Counted from the first letter of the stretch, positions 8,000 through 17,667 are shown. The stretch: 64,000 nt of DNA from Gracilibacillus salinarum (GCF_022919575.1 NZ_CP095071.1:2728001-2792000), one strand, 5' to 3'. The notes: generated from the sequence alone by a model not told the origin. Program-made: numbers and translations.

Positions 8000-10900
8000 T
8001 TAATTCGTCATATGTTTTCTTTTTCTTACCATGAAAAACACACCAGCACCTGCTGCAATGAACAGTAGTCCTGCTATCAGCAAGTTATATTGATTCGTCG
8101 CTGTCTCTGGCAGTGTTTCTCCACCGGTGGATTGGCCGTTGTCGCCTGTGTCATCACCAGTTTCTGTGGCTCCATTATCCTCAGTTTCGTCACCATCAGA
8201 CTCTGAGCCATCACTTCCACCTTCGTCTCCATCTCCTGTGGAACCTCCGCCAGTATTTGTGCCATCATCGTCTACTTGCAATACGCCATAAATACTGAAT
8301 TGCTCGACATCTGCCACTACCTCAGCCGTATCTTTATTCACGCTGGTTGGCGCGATTTCTTCTTTTTGTTCGCCATTCTCATCGATATACGCTACTTGCA
8401 GGTTATCCCAGTCGGACACTTTTTCCTGATCGACGGTGAATGTCAGCGTTACTGGTGAATCGAGGCTGATTGCTTCGCCATTGGCGGTCAGCGTGAAGTC
8501 ATACAAGTCACTGACAGCATGGTCATATTTCGCTTGAACCGTATCTGATACCTCACCTAATTCGAAGGCAATATCACCTTTCCCTTTTAAAATCGATACC
8601 GGGATTTTCACTTGGACGTTCTCGAATTGCAGAACAATATAATCGCTATCCTGCAGCTGATCGACTACCTCTTTTTTGATAATCGTCTTGTTATTATCGA
8701 CTTGCGCTTGGTAGCTGTTCTCCTCTTTTTCTAGATCATCTAACTTGCCGATTACGGTAGTGTCTTCTTGCTGGCCACCGTTGTCATCTCCGTCTTCATC
8801 TGTTTCAGGGTTTTGATAGAGATCCTGCACGTCTTCTGCTGGAAGTACTAAACCATCATAAACACGAACCTCGTCCATCAACCCTTTAAATGGTGTATCC
8901 CAGTAGTTGACGCCTAGACTGAATTGGACATTTTCTGTTGTAAAAACATCCGGGAAATTGTCACCGGAAAACTTCTCTTCGCCGTTAATATAGACGGTTG
9001 CTTGGCCTTGATCGACTGTGAAAGCAAAATGGGTCCACTCTCCTGCTGGAATAATTGCATCGGATGCGGCATCATACCAGTCATCGCCGTTATGAGACCA
9101 TACCTTGGTAATGCTCTGTGCATTCGGTACCACACTGATCCAGTTATTTTCCGTTCTTGCACCGAAAAAGGTGGTCGTGAATTCCGTGATTTCTTCTGGT
9201 TTCATCCATAGCGAGATCGAATATTGATCACCGGAAATTAACCCATTCGCGAGCTTTAATCCGGATGTACCATCAAATTTCGCTGCCTGACCGGCAATAC
9301 CTTCTGCAAAAGTAATTTCTCCGCCGGTGTTATGGATGCGATCACCTGTGACAGTAGCGTCTTCCTGATTTCCTGATCGATCAGAAAAGTTATCACTGAA
9401 ATCATAATAAGCGGACAAGCCGCCTTCTTCTCTAGCTGGGACAGTTACTGTTACCGTAAAGGTTTCTGTCACCTCGCCTAACGTAATGGTCGCTGTCAAT
9501 TCTACATTGGCGTCATCCGATCCAGCCGACGGTCGATTGACAACACCTTCTGCTGAGATAATTTCCGGATGCGATGATTTCCATGTAATTTCCGTTCCCT
9601 GTGTTGCCATTGTTGGCAGGTTGATGTCGGAAATAGCACGTTCCGGAAGGCTTTCGCTTAGTTCTTGCTTAATGCCGTCCACTACTTCCTGATCGGGTTT
9701 ACTTTCCGTTCTGCTTCCCCAGATCACGACACCTTCGTCAGACATCGCACTGAACGTCATCACCCATTGCTCGGCTGTCGGATCATACTGGCGAATGAAG
9801 ACACCATCGTACGTTTTCTCGTCGGCAGTGATTTCCACACGGTAGTCATCATAGAGCTTCCATGTACCGGTAACCGCCCCCGTCACCTTATGGTCTTCCT
9901 CTAATTGCACCCATGTCGATTCGGTTAACTCACCGGTGATTTCTTTGCCATGGTTGATATATTTATAGTCACCGGTAACATCTGATTCGGAAACTGCTTC
10001 GATTTCTTCACCTGCGTAGTGATATGGCGTTGGTACTGGCCAGTCATCACTGTTTTTAAATGTTTGGTGCACGCGGACCTGATGCATTTCCCCTTGTTCT
10101 GGAAAACGTGTGTGGGTCACGATAAATTCTTTTCCTAGCTCTTCATCAATTAAATATGAGTTGTGACCAGGCGCCATATAGCCGGTACCGATTCCTGTAC
10201 CTTCTTCCCCATAGTCACGCTTAAACAGGAAGTTCCCCATCATCTTATTCCCAATATTTTTGTGATCATCATTCCCTGGGAAATTACCTACACCAATATC
10301 GAATTCTTCAGGAAAAACAGCTTCGTTTCCTGCAGCATCTAGGTAAGGACCGTCAATGCTTTCTGATCGGAACTGGCGCATTTGATAACCGCCATCAGAA
10401 GCTAGTCCGCCATACGTGATGTAAAGGTAATAATAGCCGGTTTCATCATCATAAACGGCATAGGTTCCCTCGCCGGAGCGTCCGTAGCCACCCGCAATTT
10501 TCGTACCAAAATAGCGATCGATCATTCTGCCGTCTTCCGTTGTGCCATCTTCGCCTGGATAGATCGGTGTACCTGTTTCTTTATCCAATTCTAAAATATA
10601 GGTACCGCCTGACCAGGAGCCGTACGTCATATACAAGTCACCATTCTCATCATAGAGAATATTGGCATCGATCGCATTCGTGTATAGCGCGTTGTTGAAG
10701 TTGCCATCTTCGGTAAACCAATCCGGATTGGCTTCCTCGATCGTACCATCCTCAATCAGATCAGCGATGTTGGTATTTTCATAATGCTTGTTCACATCAC
10801 TATTATTGTCATAGGTTTCATAGTTGGTAAAACCGGAGTACATAATCGTGTCGGTATATTTAAACGGTCCATCGATATCTTTGGATACCGCGATACCGAT

Positions 10901-11347
10901 AGCGGAGCGGATATAAGTGGAAGACACGCTGTAATAGAGCATGTACGCACCCGTGTCACCATTCTCCCAGACATAGTCTTTGTTCCAGAAAATATCCGGT
11001 GCCCAGACCGCATAACCGCCTGTACTGTCAGCGTCATCTTCCCCTGCCCATTCGAATGATTCCGCGAGATTTTTAGATAAGTTGCCATAGATCGGGTTAT
11101 TCTCAGGCATTTGGTATTCCTGATCCATAGTCGAATTCCAGTTGATTAAATCATTGGATTCTGCAACGGCGATATGGGAACCAAACACGTAATACTTGCC
11201 ATTATCCGCCTTAATAATAGATGGATCGTGTACAGAAGCACGGTCAAAATTGATTGGCTCTGTTTGCTCGTCTCCAAGCACGGTTACCGGAATGGTTAAG
11301 ATTAATAATAGACCGATAATAGATACTTTTTTCCAACTCTTGATCAT
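8000..11347 (-). CDS. Wall-anchored GH43 arabinanase-like enzyme
   Basis: Extracellular glycoside hydrolase, 1115 residues, probably cutting alpha-1,5-arabinan. A signal peptide (~1-25) precedes a GH43 beta-propeller with SVHDPSI (base Asp ~41), AVWAPDIFWN (Asp ~118) and GEGTYAVYD (acid Glu ~290), closest to AbnB-type endo-arabinanases. Next come a lipocalin-like GH43 C-terminal region (~460-545), a degenerate bacterial Ig domain (~555-640), a LamG/concanavalin-like domain (~645-850), an acidic Gly/Asp linker, and a sorting signal: LPETA at ~1079, a hydrophobic span and RKRKH. LPxTA rather than LPxTG suggests a class D-type sortase, not encoded here. A cre-like site precedes the gene. No transporter or other arabinan gene is adjacent, so products must be handled elsewhere. 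Confidence 0.88.
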   Translation of the reverse strand: MIKSWKKVSIIGLLLILTIPVTVLGDEQTEPINFDRASVHDPSIIKADNGKYYVFGSHIAVAESNDLINWNSTMDQEYQMPENNPIYGNLSKNLAESFEWAGEDDADSTGGYAVWAPDIFWNKDYVWENGDTGAYMLYYSVSSTYIRSAIGIAVSKDIDGPFKYTDTIMYSGFTNYETYDNNSDVNKHYENTNIADLIEDGTIEEANPDWFTEDGNFNNALYTNAIDANILYDENGDLYMTYGSWSGGTYILELDKETGTPIYPGEDGTTEDGRMIDRYFGTKIAGGYGRSGEGTYAVYDDETGYYYLYITYGGLASDGGYQMRQFRSESIDGPYLDAAGNEAVFPEEFDIGVGNFPGNDDHKNIGNKMMGNFLFKRDYGEEGTGIGTGYMAPGHNSYLIDEELGKEFIVTHTRFPEQGEMHQVRVHQTFKNSDDWPVPTPYHYAGEEIEAVSESDVTGDYKYINHGKEITGELTESTWVQLEEDHKVTGAVTGTWKLYDDYRVEITADEKTYDGVFIRQYDPTAEQWVMTFSAMSDEGVVIWGSRTESKPDQEVVDGIKQELSESLPERAISDINLPTMATQGTEITWKSSHPEIISAEGVVNRPSAGSDDANVELTATITLGEVTETFTVTVTVPAREEGGLSAYYDFSDNFSDRSGNQEDATVTGDRIHNTGGEITFAEGIAGQAAKFDGTSGLKLANGLISGDQYSISLWMKPEEITEFTTTFFGARTENNWISVVPNAQSITKVWSHNGDDWYDAASDAIIPAGEWTHFAFTVDQGQATVYINGEEKFSGDNFPDVFTTENVQFSLGVNYWDTPFKGLMDEVRVYDGLVLPAEDVQDLYQNPETDEDGDDNGGQQEDTTVIGKLDDLEKEENSYQAQVDNNKTIIKKEVVDQLQDSDYIVLQFENVQVKIPVSILKGKGDIAFELGEVSDTVQAKYDHAVSDLYDFTLTANGEAISLDSPVTLTFTVDQEKVSDWDNLQVAYIDENGEQKEEIAPTSVNKDTAEVVADVEQFSIYGVLQVDDDGTNTGGGSTGDGDEGGSDGSESDGDETEDNGATETGDDTGDNGQSTGGETLPETATNQYNLLIAGLLFIAAGAGVFFMVRKRKHMTN

Positions 11348-11378
11348 TCCATTCTTCTCCTTTCGCTCGTCCCTTGTT

Positions 11379-11394
11379 ATGAGAGCGTGTTCAT
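11379..11394. promoter_or_regulatory. Catabolite-responsive element (cre) candidate
   Basis: ATGAGAGCGTGTTCAT matches the CcpA consensus WTGNNARCGNWWWCAW with one mismatch. It is 32 bases upstream of the GH43 start, where CcpA would block transcription, fitting glucose repression of a polysaccharide hydrolase. A second, weaker match (TGTAAGCGATTTAC, two mismatches) lies at 11507-11520. Confidence 0.6.
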
Positions 11395-11772
11395 TTTTCT
11401 TATTTTGCCAGATACGCCATGTACCGTATTCACCTAGCGATCAGCCTGTTTGTTATGCTTTTTGTTCACGCTATAAGCATGCCTCCTTTTTTACTGTGAC
11501 AAGTTAGTAAATCGCTTACAAAGCTTTCTAAAATAAGATTACTATAAATATATAATTAACTCAATATTTTAACTGTTAAAAAATAAAATGATTAATAAGT
11601 AACAAAATTTTCGCTGATTTAATTACTATTATGGTTTACTTTATCTGTTAACTGGCTGTCATAAGATAGGGTTGCTTTTTGCAGAGACCCTCTTATATGA
11701 TAACGATAGACTACTGTTAATAATTGGAATTAGCGTCAACGTATCGATCCTTTTGTAATACAGCTCGTCATT
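11395..11772. other. GH43 promoter region
   Basis: AT-rich leader and promoter region of the minus-strand GH43 gene. No further gene on either strand, apart from the decayed upstream part of the small membrane gene that begins around 11700. Confidence 0.4.
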
Positions 11773-12006
11773 GTGCCGCTGGTGGTTATTGGTACAGGCG
11801 TTATGATAACGGTATGGACAAACAAGATACTGCTCGGACCAGCCGTAACCTTGCTAATAAATGTTTTATATGAAGTGTGGTGTGGCCTGTTTTATTATCC
11901 TGAGCCATCGTTTCATTTAACAGCTTGGAATTTCATTTTTACAGCGTGGTCCTTGGGGATTTGCTGGATTATTGTAGCGATGCGGAAGCAAAATAGAGCT
12001 CGCTAG
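11773..12006 (+). pseudogene. 5'-decayed small membrane protein gene
   Basis: 77 codons from a GTG with no ribosome binding site, encoding about three hydrophobic segments and a basic end (RKQNRAR). The frame is open back to a TAG at 11731. In another frame just upstream, 11705-11756 encodes a membrane-like stretch (LLLIIGISVNVSILL) that ends in TAA. The simplest reading is one small membrane protein broken by a frameshift near 11750. No family recognised. Confidence 0.4.
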
Positions 12007-12146
12007 AATCATATTTTGTCAAAAACACTCGGAATTTGATGATTCATGTGGAACAATGTACTATTTTCAAAAAATTTACTTGCTCACGCTATGGAAAGTG
12101 ACTATGATGGTTATAACACAACGTCATCTGAAAGGGAGGTCATCCA

Positions 12147-13025
12147 ATGGATATTAAACACCTTAAATATTTTTTAGAAATAGCGAAGACGAGAAGCTTC
12201 ACACAGGCTGCCGAGAACTTATACATCACACAGCCCGCTCTCAGCCGTGCGATTAAATCACTGGAAGCGGAATTGCAGAACTCCCTGTTTATTCGAACGA
12301 GGAAGAAGATTCTGTTAACCGATGCCGGGGAATTATTACAGAACCACGCCGTTCCGATTGTAGAGAAAATGGACAGGCTGGAGGAAGATCTCCACTCTCT
12401 CAACACTGTTCATACCGGGCATATCCGCATCGGACTCCCGACGTTCATTCATTCTTTTTTCTTCTCGAAATTAATAGGCGCTTTTCATCTCGAATATCCT
12501 GCGATTACCTTTCAGTTGGAAGAGAACGGCTCGAAAATTATCGAAGAAAAGGTCATGAACGGACAGCTGGATTGCGGTGTCATCGTATTAAATGGGAAAA
12601 ATCATGCGATCGACTGTGTATCTTTTGTCGCTGAACCTTTATCCGCGGTCGTGCATCCGTCTCATCCGCTGGCAGGTCGCGAGCATATACGGTTAGATGA
12701 ATTGAAAGACGATGCCTTCATTATGTTTAATCAGGATTTTGAATTACGTAATATTATACTCGATGCCTGCAACCAAGTAGGATTCCAGCCAAAAATCACA
12801 TCCGAAACATCGCAATTGGATTTCATCGAAGAAATGGTCGCCTCTGAGCTGGGCATTACCTTATTACCGGAAAGTACCAGTAATGCATTGTCCGGGAATG
12901 TCCAAAGCCTCCCGATCTCACAGCCTGTCGTGGAATGGAACTTAGCATTCATCTGGAAAAAAGATACCTATATTTCACAAACGAATAAAACCTTTATCTC
13001 CTACGCCAAGGATAGATTGGTGTAA
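12147..13025 (+). CDS. LysR-family transcriptional regulator
   Basis: 292 residues. N-terminal winged HTH (MDIKHLKYFLEIAKTRSF, then AAENLYITQPALSRAIKSLE), followed by a periplasmic-binding-like effector domain (~90-290). GGGAGG lies 8 bases before the ATG. It is transcribed alone: a strong terminator follows, and the upstream neighbour on the same strand is decayed. The target and effector are unknown; LysR proteins usually act on a divergent or adjacent gene, but the nearest divergent gene is the GH43 enzyme 800 bases away. Confidence 0.9.
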   Translation: MDIKHLKYFLEIAKTRSFTQAAENLYITQPALSRAIKSLEAELQNSLFIRTRKKILLTDAGELLQNHAVPIVEKMDRLEEDLHSLNTVHTGHIRIGLPTFIHSFFFSKLIGAFHLEYPAITFQLEENGSKIIEEKVMNGQLDCGVIVLNGKNHAIDCVSFVAEPLSAVVHPSHPLAGREHIRLDELKDDAFIMFNQDFELRNIILDACNQVGFQPKITSETSQLDFIEEMVASELGITLLPESTSNALSGNVQSLPISQPVVEWNLAFIWKKDTYISQTNKTFISYAKDRLV

Positions 13026-13064
13026 ATCTGCTATCGATTACCCGCATCGATAGCAGATTTTTTT
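13024..13064 (+). terminator. Strong terminator after the LysR gene
   Basis: A perfect 15-bp stem (AAATCTGCTATCGAT / ATCGATAGCAGATTT) with a 7-base loop and seven T, directly overlapping the LysR stop codon. Confidence 0.92.
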
Positions 13065-13238
13065 GTGTTCGCTTCCATACATTTTTGTTATATATACCAT
13101 GAAAGATTGGCATTGTACTTATGCGGAAAGCTGGCGTTATAATTTAGTCGAAGCAAACAAAGCACGAAGCGTCCATGGAAACAGCGCAACAGGACGCTCG
13201 TATTGACTATCTTGTCTAACCTAATAAGCAGGAGATGA

Positions 13239-13760
13239 ATGATTGTGGAAGCAATGAAAATGAAAGATACTCGAGTTGTGCAAACAGATCAAGTTCTTAT
13301 AAATGATTTAAATAATTATAATTCCCTTTTCGGCGGCGTATTAATGAAGAAGATGGATGCATGTGCCACCTTGTCGGCGAGAAGACATTCCCGAGTAAAG
13401 GAATGTGTGACGGCATCGACCGATTCGGTTAACTTCATCGAACCAATTCTGCAATCTGATTCGGTTTGTATCGAATCGTTTGTGACCAACACAGGAAAAA
13501 GCTCGATGGAAATCTTCTGCAAGGTCATCGCAGAAAATCTGGAAACAGGTGAACGCCGTTTTGCTGCGACAGCTTTTTTCACTTTTGTTGCCTTAGATTA
13601 TAATCGCAAGCCGACAAGCGTCCCTCCCGTTATACCGGACACACCGGAGGAACAGTATTTGCATGAGACCAGCAGTGAACGTGTCCAAATCCGAAATGCC
13701 AAGCGCGAGCAGAACATTGCGTTAATTCAGAAGATGTCACTAGAAAAACCTTGGGACTAA
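13239..13760 (+). CDS. Acyl-CoA thioesterase (hotdog fold, YkhA-like)
   Basis: Hydrolyses acyl-CoA to free acid and CoA; cytoplasmic, 173 residues. The hotdog core is visible as LFGGVLMKKMDACATLSARRHS and VTASTDSVNFIEP, with the active-site region at N(S)LFGG...D; the C-terminal extension after residue ~130 is charged, as in YkhA-type enzymes. AGGAG lies close to the ATG at 13239; a GTG two codons in is an alternative. It is followed after 15 bases by a small hypothetical gene, so they form a two-gene unit. Confidence 0.88.
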   Translation: MIVEAMKMKDTRVVQTDQVLINDLNNYNSLFGGVLMKKMDACATLSARRHSRVKECVTASTDSVNFIEPILQSDSVCIESFVTNTGKSSMEIFCKVIAENLETGERRFAATAFFTFVALDYNRKPTSVPPVIPDTPEEQYLHETSSERVQIRNAKREQNIALIQKMSLEKPWD

Positions 13761-13775
13761 TAGGAGGTATAAACA

Positions 13776-14147
13776 ATGATTGTTACATCAAGTTTTCAGG
13801 ATCTGCATGTAGTAAAGACAGATTTAGCCAAGTTACAAAATAATTATCCAAATCAGTTTACGAAATTCATCAATGCCATCAAATTAACGAGACAGTTGCA
13901 ATATGGCTTTCAATATATGGGATGCTTAATCATGGGAGAGGACGCGTACCGCTTCTTGCCACAAGCACAAATCAGCTACGTCCTTTCCATCTACGAACGC
14001 GAAATGGAAAAGCTGAAAAAAGACGCCGAATTTTCCGAAGTACGCCAGCTGCTATCAGATCACAAACAAATCAGTTATGACAACATCTGCAAGCTCGCAC
14101 TCGGGAATAAACCAGAGTTTTTGGTTGGACCTGTTTTAGTAAGTTGA
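13776..14147 (+). CDS. Hypothetical protein
   Basis: 123 residues, soluble and mostly helical, not recognised. A perfect AGGAGG sits 8 bases before the ATG and the gap to the thioesterase gene is only 15 bases, so it is co-transcribed with it. No catalytic motif seen. A terminator follows. Confidence 0.7.
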   Translation: MIVTSSFQDLHVVKTDLAKLQNNYPNQFTKFINAIKLTRQLQYGFQYMGCLIMGEDAYRFLPQAQISYVLSIYEREMEKLKKDAEFSEVRQLLSDHKQISYDNICKLALGNKPEFLVGPVLVS

Positions 14148-14159
14148 TGGGTGAGAAGC

Positions 14160-14200
14160 CGGACGGAGAGGAATGATTTACTCTTCGTCCGTTTTTTTTG
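14160..14200 (+). terminator. Terminator after the thioesterase unit
   Basis: CGGACGGAGAG / CTCTTCGTCCG stem with a 10-base loop followed by eight T on the plus strand, 13 bases after the stop. Confidence 0.85.
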
Positions 14201-14281
14201 CGTGGAACGGCGTGGGCGGGATTGCTGCTGGGACTTTGGTGCGTGGGGGCTTTTCTCGTGTACTTTTGGCCGAGTGGGGGG

Positions 14282-14326
14282 CTATCGGACGCCCTCTCTC
14301 CTTTTTAAACAAAGATTGTCCGATAG
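14282..14326. repeat. Interspersed palindromic repeat, copy A
   Basis: CTATCGGAC and GTCCGATAG form a perfect 9-bp inverted repeat around a 27-base loop. Related sequences with the same CTATCGGAC core lie at 22430 and 47837. This copy is between the convergent thioesterase unit and the GH3 gene. Confidence 0.6.
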
Positions 14327-14358
14327 ACTACCTTTCGCGAACGATACAAACTCGCGAT

Positions 14359-16071
14359 TTAATCAAGTACCTTTTCAATCGATTGATTCAACTTATCGAT
14401 ATCTACTGTATCGACTTTTTCGTTCTTGAGTTCGTATTTCCTTTTTAATTGGATCACTCTTTTTACACTTTCATTTATTCTTTCCTCGGATATGTCGCCT
14501 TGTTGAACGGCCTCGGTTACCTGCTCAATCGCTTCCACAACGTTATTATATCCGTGCGCAATCAGCAGCATATCATTGCCCGCTTTCACTGATTGGACCG
14601 CTGCCTCTCCAATTGAATAGTTGTCGGTGATTGCCTTCATCGTCATATCATCTGTCATGATGACACCGTCGAATGCTAATTTTTCCCGCAACATGTCTGT
14701 GATCACTGCTCGGGACATCGATGACGGATATTCCGGATCGATCGCAGGTAATAAAATGTGTGCCGCCATCACTACGTCTGCCCCGTTTGCAATTGCCCGT
14801 TCAAAAGGCACTAACTCCAATTGTTCTAATTCGGCCATCTCTTTATTAACGGTTGGAAGCTGCAAATGGGAATCGACAGAGGTATCGCCATGTCCCGGGA
14901 AATGTTTGATCACAGAAATAATGTCCTGTGACTGGATTCCTTTCATCGTCTCCACCCCAAGCTTACTGACGACCTCTGGATTATCGCCGAACGATCTGTT
15001 GCCGATAATCGGATTGTCCGGGTTACTGTTGACGTCCATGACCGGGGCGAAATCGAGATTGAATCCGAATGCGTTTAACTCCTGCCCTAACAGAACACCG
15101 ACTTGATAGGAGAACTGTTTATTATTGCTCTCGCCAATCTCCTGATTAGTAGGAAAAGGGATTAGCTCTCCTGGCAGCCGCTCAATCTCTCCACCCTCCT
15201 GATCGACACTTAGAAATAGTGGAAGTCGATTACTCTCATTTTTCCTTTTTATCTGATTGATCAACTGCACCGTTTGCTTTGGTGTCTCTAAATTATTCGC
15301 ATAAAAAATAAAACCGCCGATTTGTTGTTCTGTGATCAGGTTCTGGGTATCTGCATCAAGTGTTGTTCCAGAAACTCCAGCGAGAATCATTTGTCCTATT
15401 TTTTCATGCAGGCTCATCTCCGCAACTACATCCGAAATACTAGCTTTCTCATTACTGGGTGCTGATGGCTCCTTATAAACGGATATATGATCAACCGTCG
15501 GATCTTCGTTTGATTCAGAGGGTTGAGGTAAAATCCATTTCAGCTCGTATCCGGATTCTGTGTGGTAGACTAAGATAACTTGATTATGCGTATCATCCTG
15601 AAAATAACGCGTATCGGTCGGTTCTCCTAATGTTTTGGTAATCGCTTGATACGTAATAGTTTGGATGGACCCTGCCGCAGAGCGAATGTCAAAGACCACC
15701 TCATACTGATAGCCAATTGTTTTGTCTGCAAACACTGCATAGGTTGCACCATTCACTTGCGATGATTGATCAGGATCTCCCCATTCATCCTGCACTTGCT
15801 GATAACTTGTCTCTCCTGCAACAAATGGGATATTAGGAACGGTTCCTTTTCCAGCTGCGGAATGGATTTGTTCGATCGTGTTAGCGATTTGATCAGTATT
15901 CTTTGCTGGTTTTTCTGTTTCAGGAGTATTTGTTATGTCTTCCTGCGTTTGATCGTTTTCTGTTGGCTGTTGTGTAAAGTACATAAAGAACGCAACCACA
16001 GCAACGATCAAGAATAATATTAGGTAAACGATTCCTTTTTGTTTGGTTTTTTTACTTCTGGCTCGAGGCAT
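14359..16071 (-). CDS. DUF4309-GH3 fusion: membrane-anchored beta-N-acetylhexosaminidase
   Basis: About 570 residues. A basic N-terminus (RARSKKTKQK) and one membrane segment (~17-36) anchor it with the rest outside. Residues ~70-210 fit DUF4309 (YjgB-like, two repeats around a TYAVFADKTIGYQYEV block). The remainder is a GH3 domain of the NagZ type: DQEGG, the KHFPGHGDTSVDSH loop that carries the catalytic His/Asp, and the nucleophile Asp in VIMTDDMTM. It should remove N-acetylglucosamine from muropeptides or chitin fragments at the cell surface. I prefer the ATG at 16071, which lies 9 bases after AAAGG; ATGs at 16080 and 16077 are possible. The DUF4309 domain as a fusion partner is unusual. 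Confidence 0.88.
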   Translation of the reverse strand: MPRARSKKTKQKGIVYLILFLIVAVVAFFMYFTQQPTENDQTQEDITNTPETEKPAKNTDQIANTIEQIHSAAGKGTVPNIPFVAGETSYQQVQDEWGDPDQSSQVNGATYAVFADKTIGYQYEVVFDIRSAAGSIQTITYQAITKTLGEPTDTRYFQDDTHNQVILVYHTESGYELKWILPQPSESNEDPTVDHISVYKEPSAPSNEKASISDVVAEMSLHEKIGQMILAGVSGTTLDADTQNLITEQQIGGFIFYANNLETPKQTVQLINQIKRKNESNRLPLFLSVDQEGGEIERLPGELIPFPTNQEIGESNNKQFSYQVGVLLGQELNAFGFNLDFAPVMDVNSNPDNPIIGNRSFGDNPEVVSKLGVETMKGIQSQDIISVIKHFPGHGDTSVDSHLQLPTVNKEMAELEQLELVPFERAIANGADVVMAAHILLPAIDPEYPSSMSRAVITDMLREKLAFDGVIMTDDMTMKAITDNYSIGEAAVQSVKAGNDMLLIAHGYNNVVEAIEQVTEAVQQGDISEERINESVKRVIQLKRKYELKNEKVDTVDIDKLNQSIEKVLD

Positions 16072-16119
16072 GTACATCATCCTTTGCTTACTGTCTTAGT
16101 TGATTTTATTCAAAAAGAG

Positions 16120-16510
16120 TAATGGTTATGAGGCCTGTCCTTTTTGTCAACGCCATTTTATATCATTCTTCGTTGGCGAATGATCATCCAGCTTTTTTGA
16201 CCTCTTCACATGTGCAGGATTAACAACTACAACTTTATATTGCTTTTCCATTAACCAATAGGCAAATGGTGGCCAGTAGATTCCATACCGATGATCCAAT
16301 CACTTTTATTATGTTGTAACGTTAACGCTTCTCCCCAACACACAAATCGTTGGATCCTTCCAAACTATTATTAAAATACAATGGCTTCACAAATTGTATA
16401 CCTCGATAATCCTGAGCGCGGGCAACATGCCTTTCTTTGGCAATATCTACCTCAACGTTTAATGTTTACTCTGATAGTTGTAATATCTTCTCATTTTGTT
16501 TATAATGCAT
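16120..16510 (-). pseudogene. IS110-family transposase remnant
   Basis: Minus-strand codons starting at an ATG at 16510 read HYKQNEKILQLSE, an in-frame stop, then VEVDIAKERHVARAQDYRG; after frameshifts they continue as IGMESTGHH and KVVVVNPAHVKRSKKLDD followed by SPTKND. These are the N-terminal DEDD-type blocks of IS110/IS1111 transposases. Only the first third is present, with at least one stop and two frameshifts, and no ends are recognisable. It lies upstream of the GH3 gene. Confidence 0.8.
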
Positions 16511-16545
16511 GATAGTCTTTATTACAGGAGTGCTTTCCTACCGTA

Positions 16546-16580
16546 CAAAAAAGACGCCATGTTAAATATGCGCGCCTCTT
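16546..16580 (-). terminator. Probable terminator after the DinB-like gene
   Basis: Minus-strand AGAGGCGCGCAT and ATGGCGTCT pair imperfectly around a short AT loop and are followed by six T, 20 bases beyond the DinB-like stop. Confidence 0.55.
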
Positions 16581-16599
16581 AGTTAAAACTGATTTAAAA

Positions 16600-17061
16600 T
16601 TATTCGTTTTTATTTTGTATTAAGATTTGATTGTAAATGTGGTGTTCCATATGTTCAAGATAGTCTTGTATTAACCATTCTAGTGTCCTATGTTGATTGT
16701 TTCCTATGTCGCAAAGGTTGGATAACTTATCATTAGGAATATGTTGAACAATATTTAATATTTGATTATTTAGGGTTTGAAAAAGGTTAACTATTTCGCC
16801 GAGTTTTGTATCTTGATAATTCTGTACTGCTACCCATTGGTCTTGATCATATGATTCAACAATATAAACACTTTCTTCGTATTGAATTTTTATAAACCTC
16901 TCCATATTCAATATTGCAGAGTCACACAAATGTCCTACTATTTCTTTTTTAGACCATTTATTTGGCAATGGTCGACTTGAAACTTCTTCCTCAGACATCG
17001 TGTTATACACTTCTGGTAATGTTTTTATCCAATGATTTATTCTCTCAACTACCTTTTGCAT
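16600..17061 (-). CDS. DinB-family protein
   Basis: 153 residues from the ATG at 17061, 8 bases after GGGGGT; five more codons upstream are possible. The four-helix DinB/YfiT-like fold is suggested by KWSKKEIVGHLCDS (first metal His) and YLEHMEHHIYNQ (two further His), which together give the usual three-His metal site. Family members act as thiol-dependent transferases or metal enzymes, but the substrate cannot be predicted. Monocistronic. Confidence 0.8.
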   Translation of the reverse strand: MQKVVERINHWIKTLPEVYNTMSEEEVSSRPLPNKWSKKEIVGHLCDSAILNMERFIKIQYEESVYIVESYDQDQWVAVQNYQDTKLGEIVNLFQTLNNQILNIVQHIPNDKLSNLCDIGNNQHRTLEWLIQDYLEHMEHHIYNQILIQNKNE

Positions 17062-17262
17062 AATTTTAACCCCCAATGCTAATATTCGACTACCGCTCTT
17101 AAAATTCCTAATACAAATTTAACGAGTCCTTCCCCTGCCCTACTAATTAAGTATAATGTGATCCCAAAAATCAATACCGTTTTTTTGGAAAACCCCTTCG
17201 TCTATTGACCAATTACAAACGTAATCACCATATGATACATCTTTTTTCAGACATGATTCAGC

Positions 17263-17667
17263 TTATTCAGCACTTTCTTCCTCTCTTACCTCGAACACCT
17301 TTTTCGCAATAGTCAGGGCATTTAAGACACGTGGAAAGCCTGTGTATGGTATCAGCTGAATAATGCTCTCGACAATTTCCTTTTTCGTTAATCCTGCTGA
17401 AAGCCCTGTGTTAATATGTAGCTCGATTTGTGGCTCGGTTCCTTGTGTAACAAGGGATGCGATCGTCACAAGTGCACGTTGTTTGTTCTCCAGTCCATCA
17501 CGGGAATAGATGTCACCGTATGCAAACTCGATGATATACTTGCCGACATCTGGGGCGATATCTTCCAGATCCTCTGAAATTTTCAGGTGCGTGGACACTT
17601 CATCATTGCCTTCAAGTGTGTATTCCATTAATTTATCTAGGCCTTGCTGGTATTTGCTTTTTTCCAT
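17263..17667 (-). CDS. Carboxymuconolactone decarboxylase (CMD) family protein
   Basis: 134 residues. The CMD core is clear (IYSRDGLENKQRALVTIASL, then ELHINTGLSAGLTKKEIVESI and IPYTGFPRVLNAL), including the conserved His in ELHI. No CxxC pair as in AhpD, so it is closer to the gamma-carboxymuconolactone decarboxylase/alkylhydroperoxidase-like small proteins whose role in Firmicutes is unclear. AGGAGG is 8 bases before the ATG. Monocistronic. Confidence 0.85.
   Translation of the reverse strand: MEKSKYQQGLDKLMEYTLEGNDEVSTHLKISEDLEDIAPDVGKYIIEFAYGDIYSRDGLENKQRALVTIASLVTQGTEPQIELHINTGLSAGLTKKEIVESIIQLIPYTGFPRVLNALTIAKKVFEVREEESAE

Noticed and set aside
8077..8298. Open frames on both strands inside the GH43 C-terminal region
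   Set aside because: Shadows of the Gly/Asp/Ser-rich linker; no ribosome binding site and no protein-like composition.
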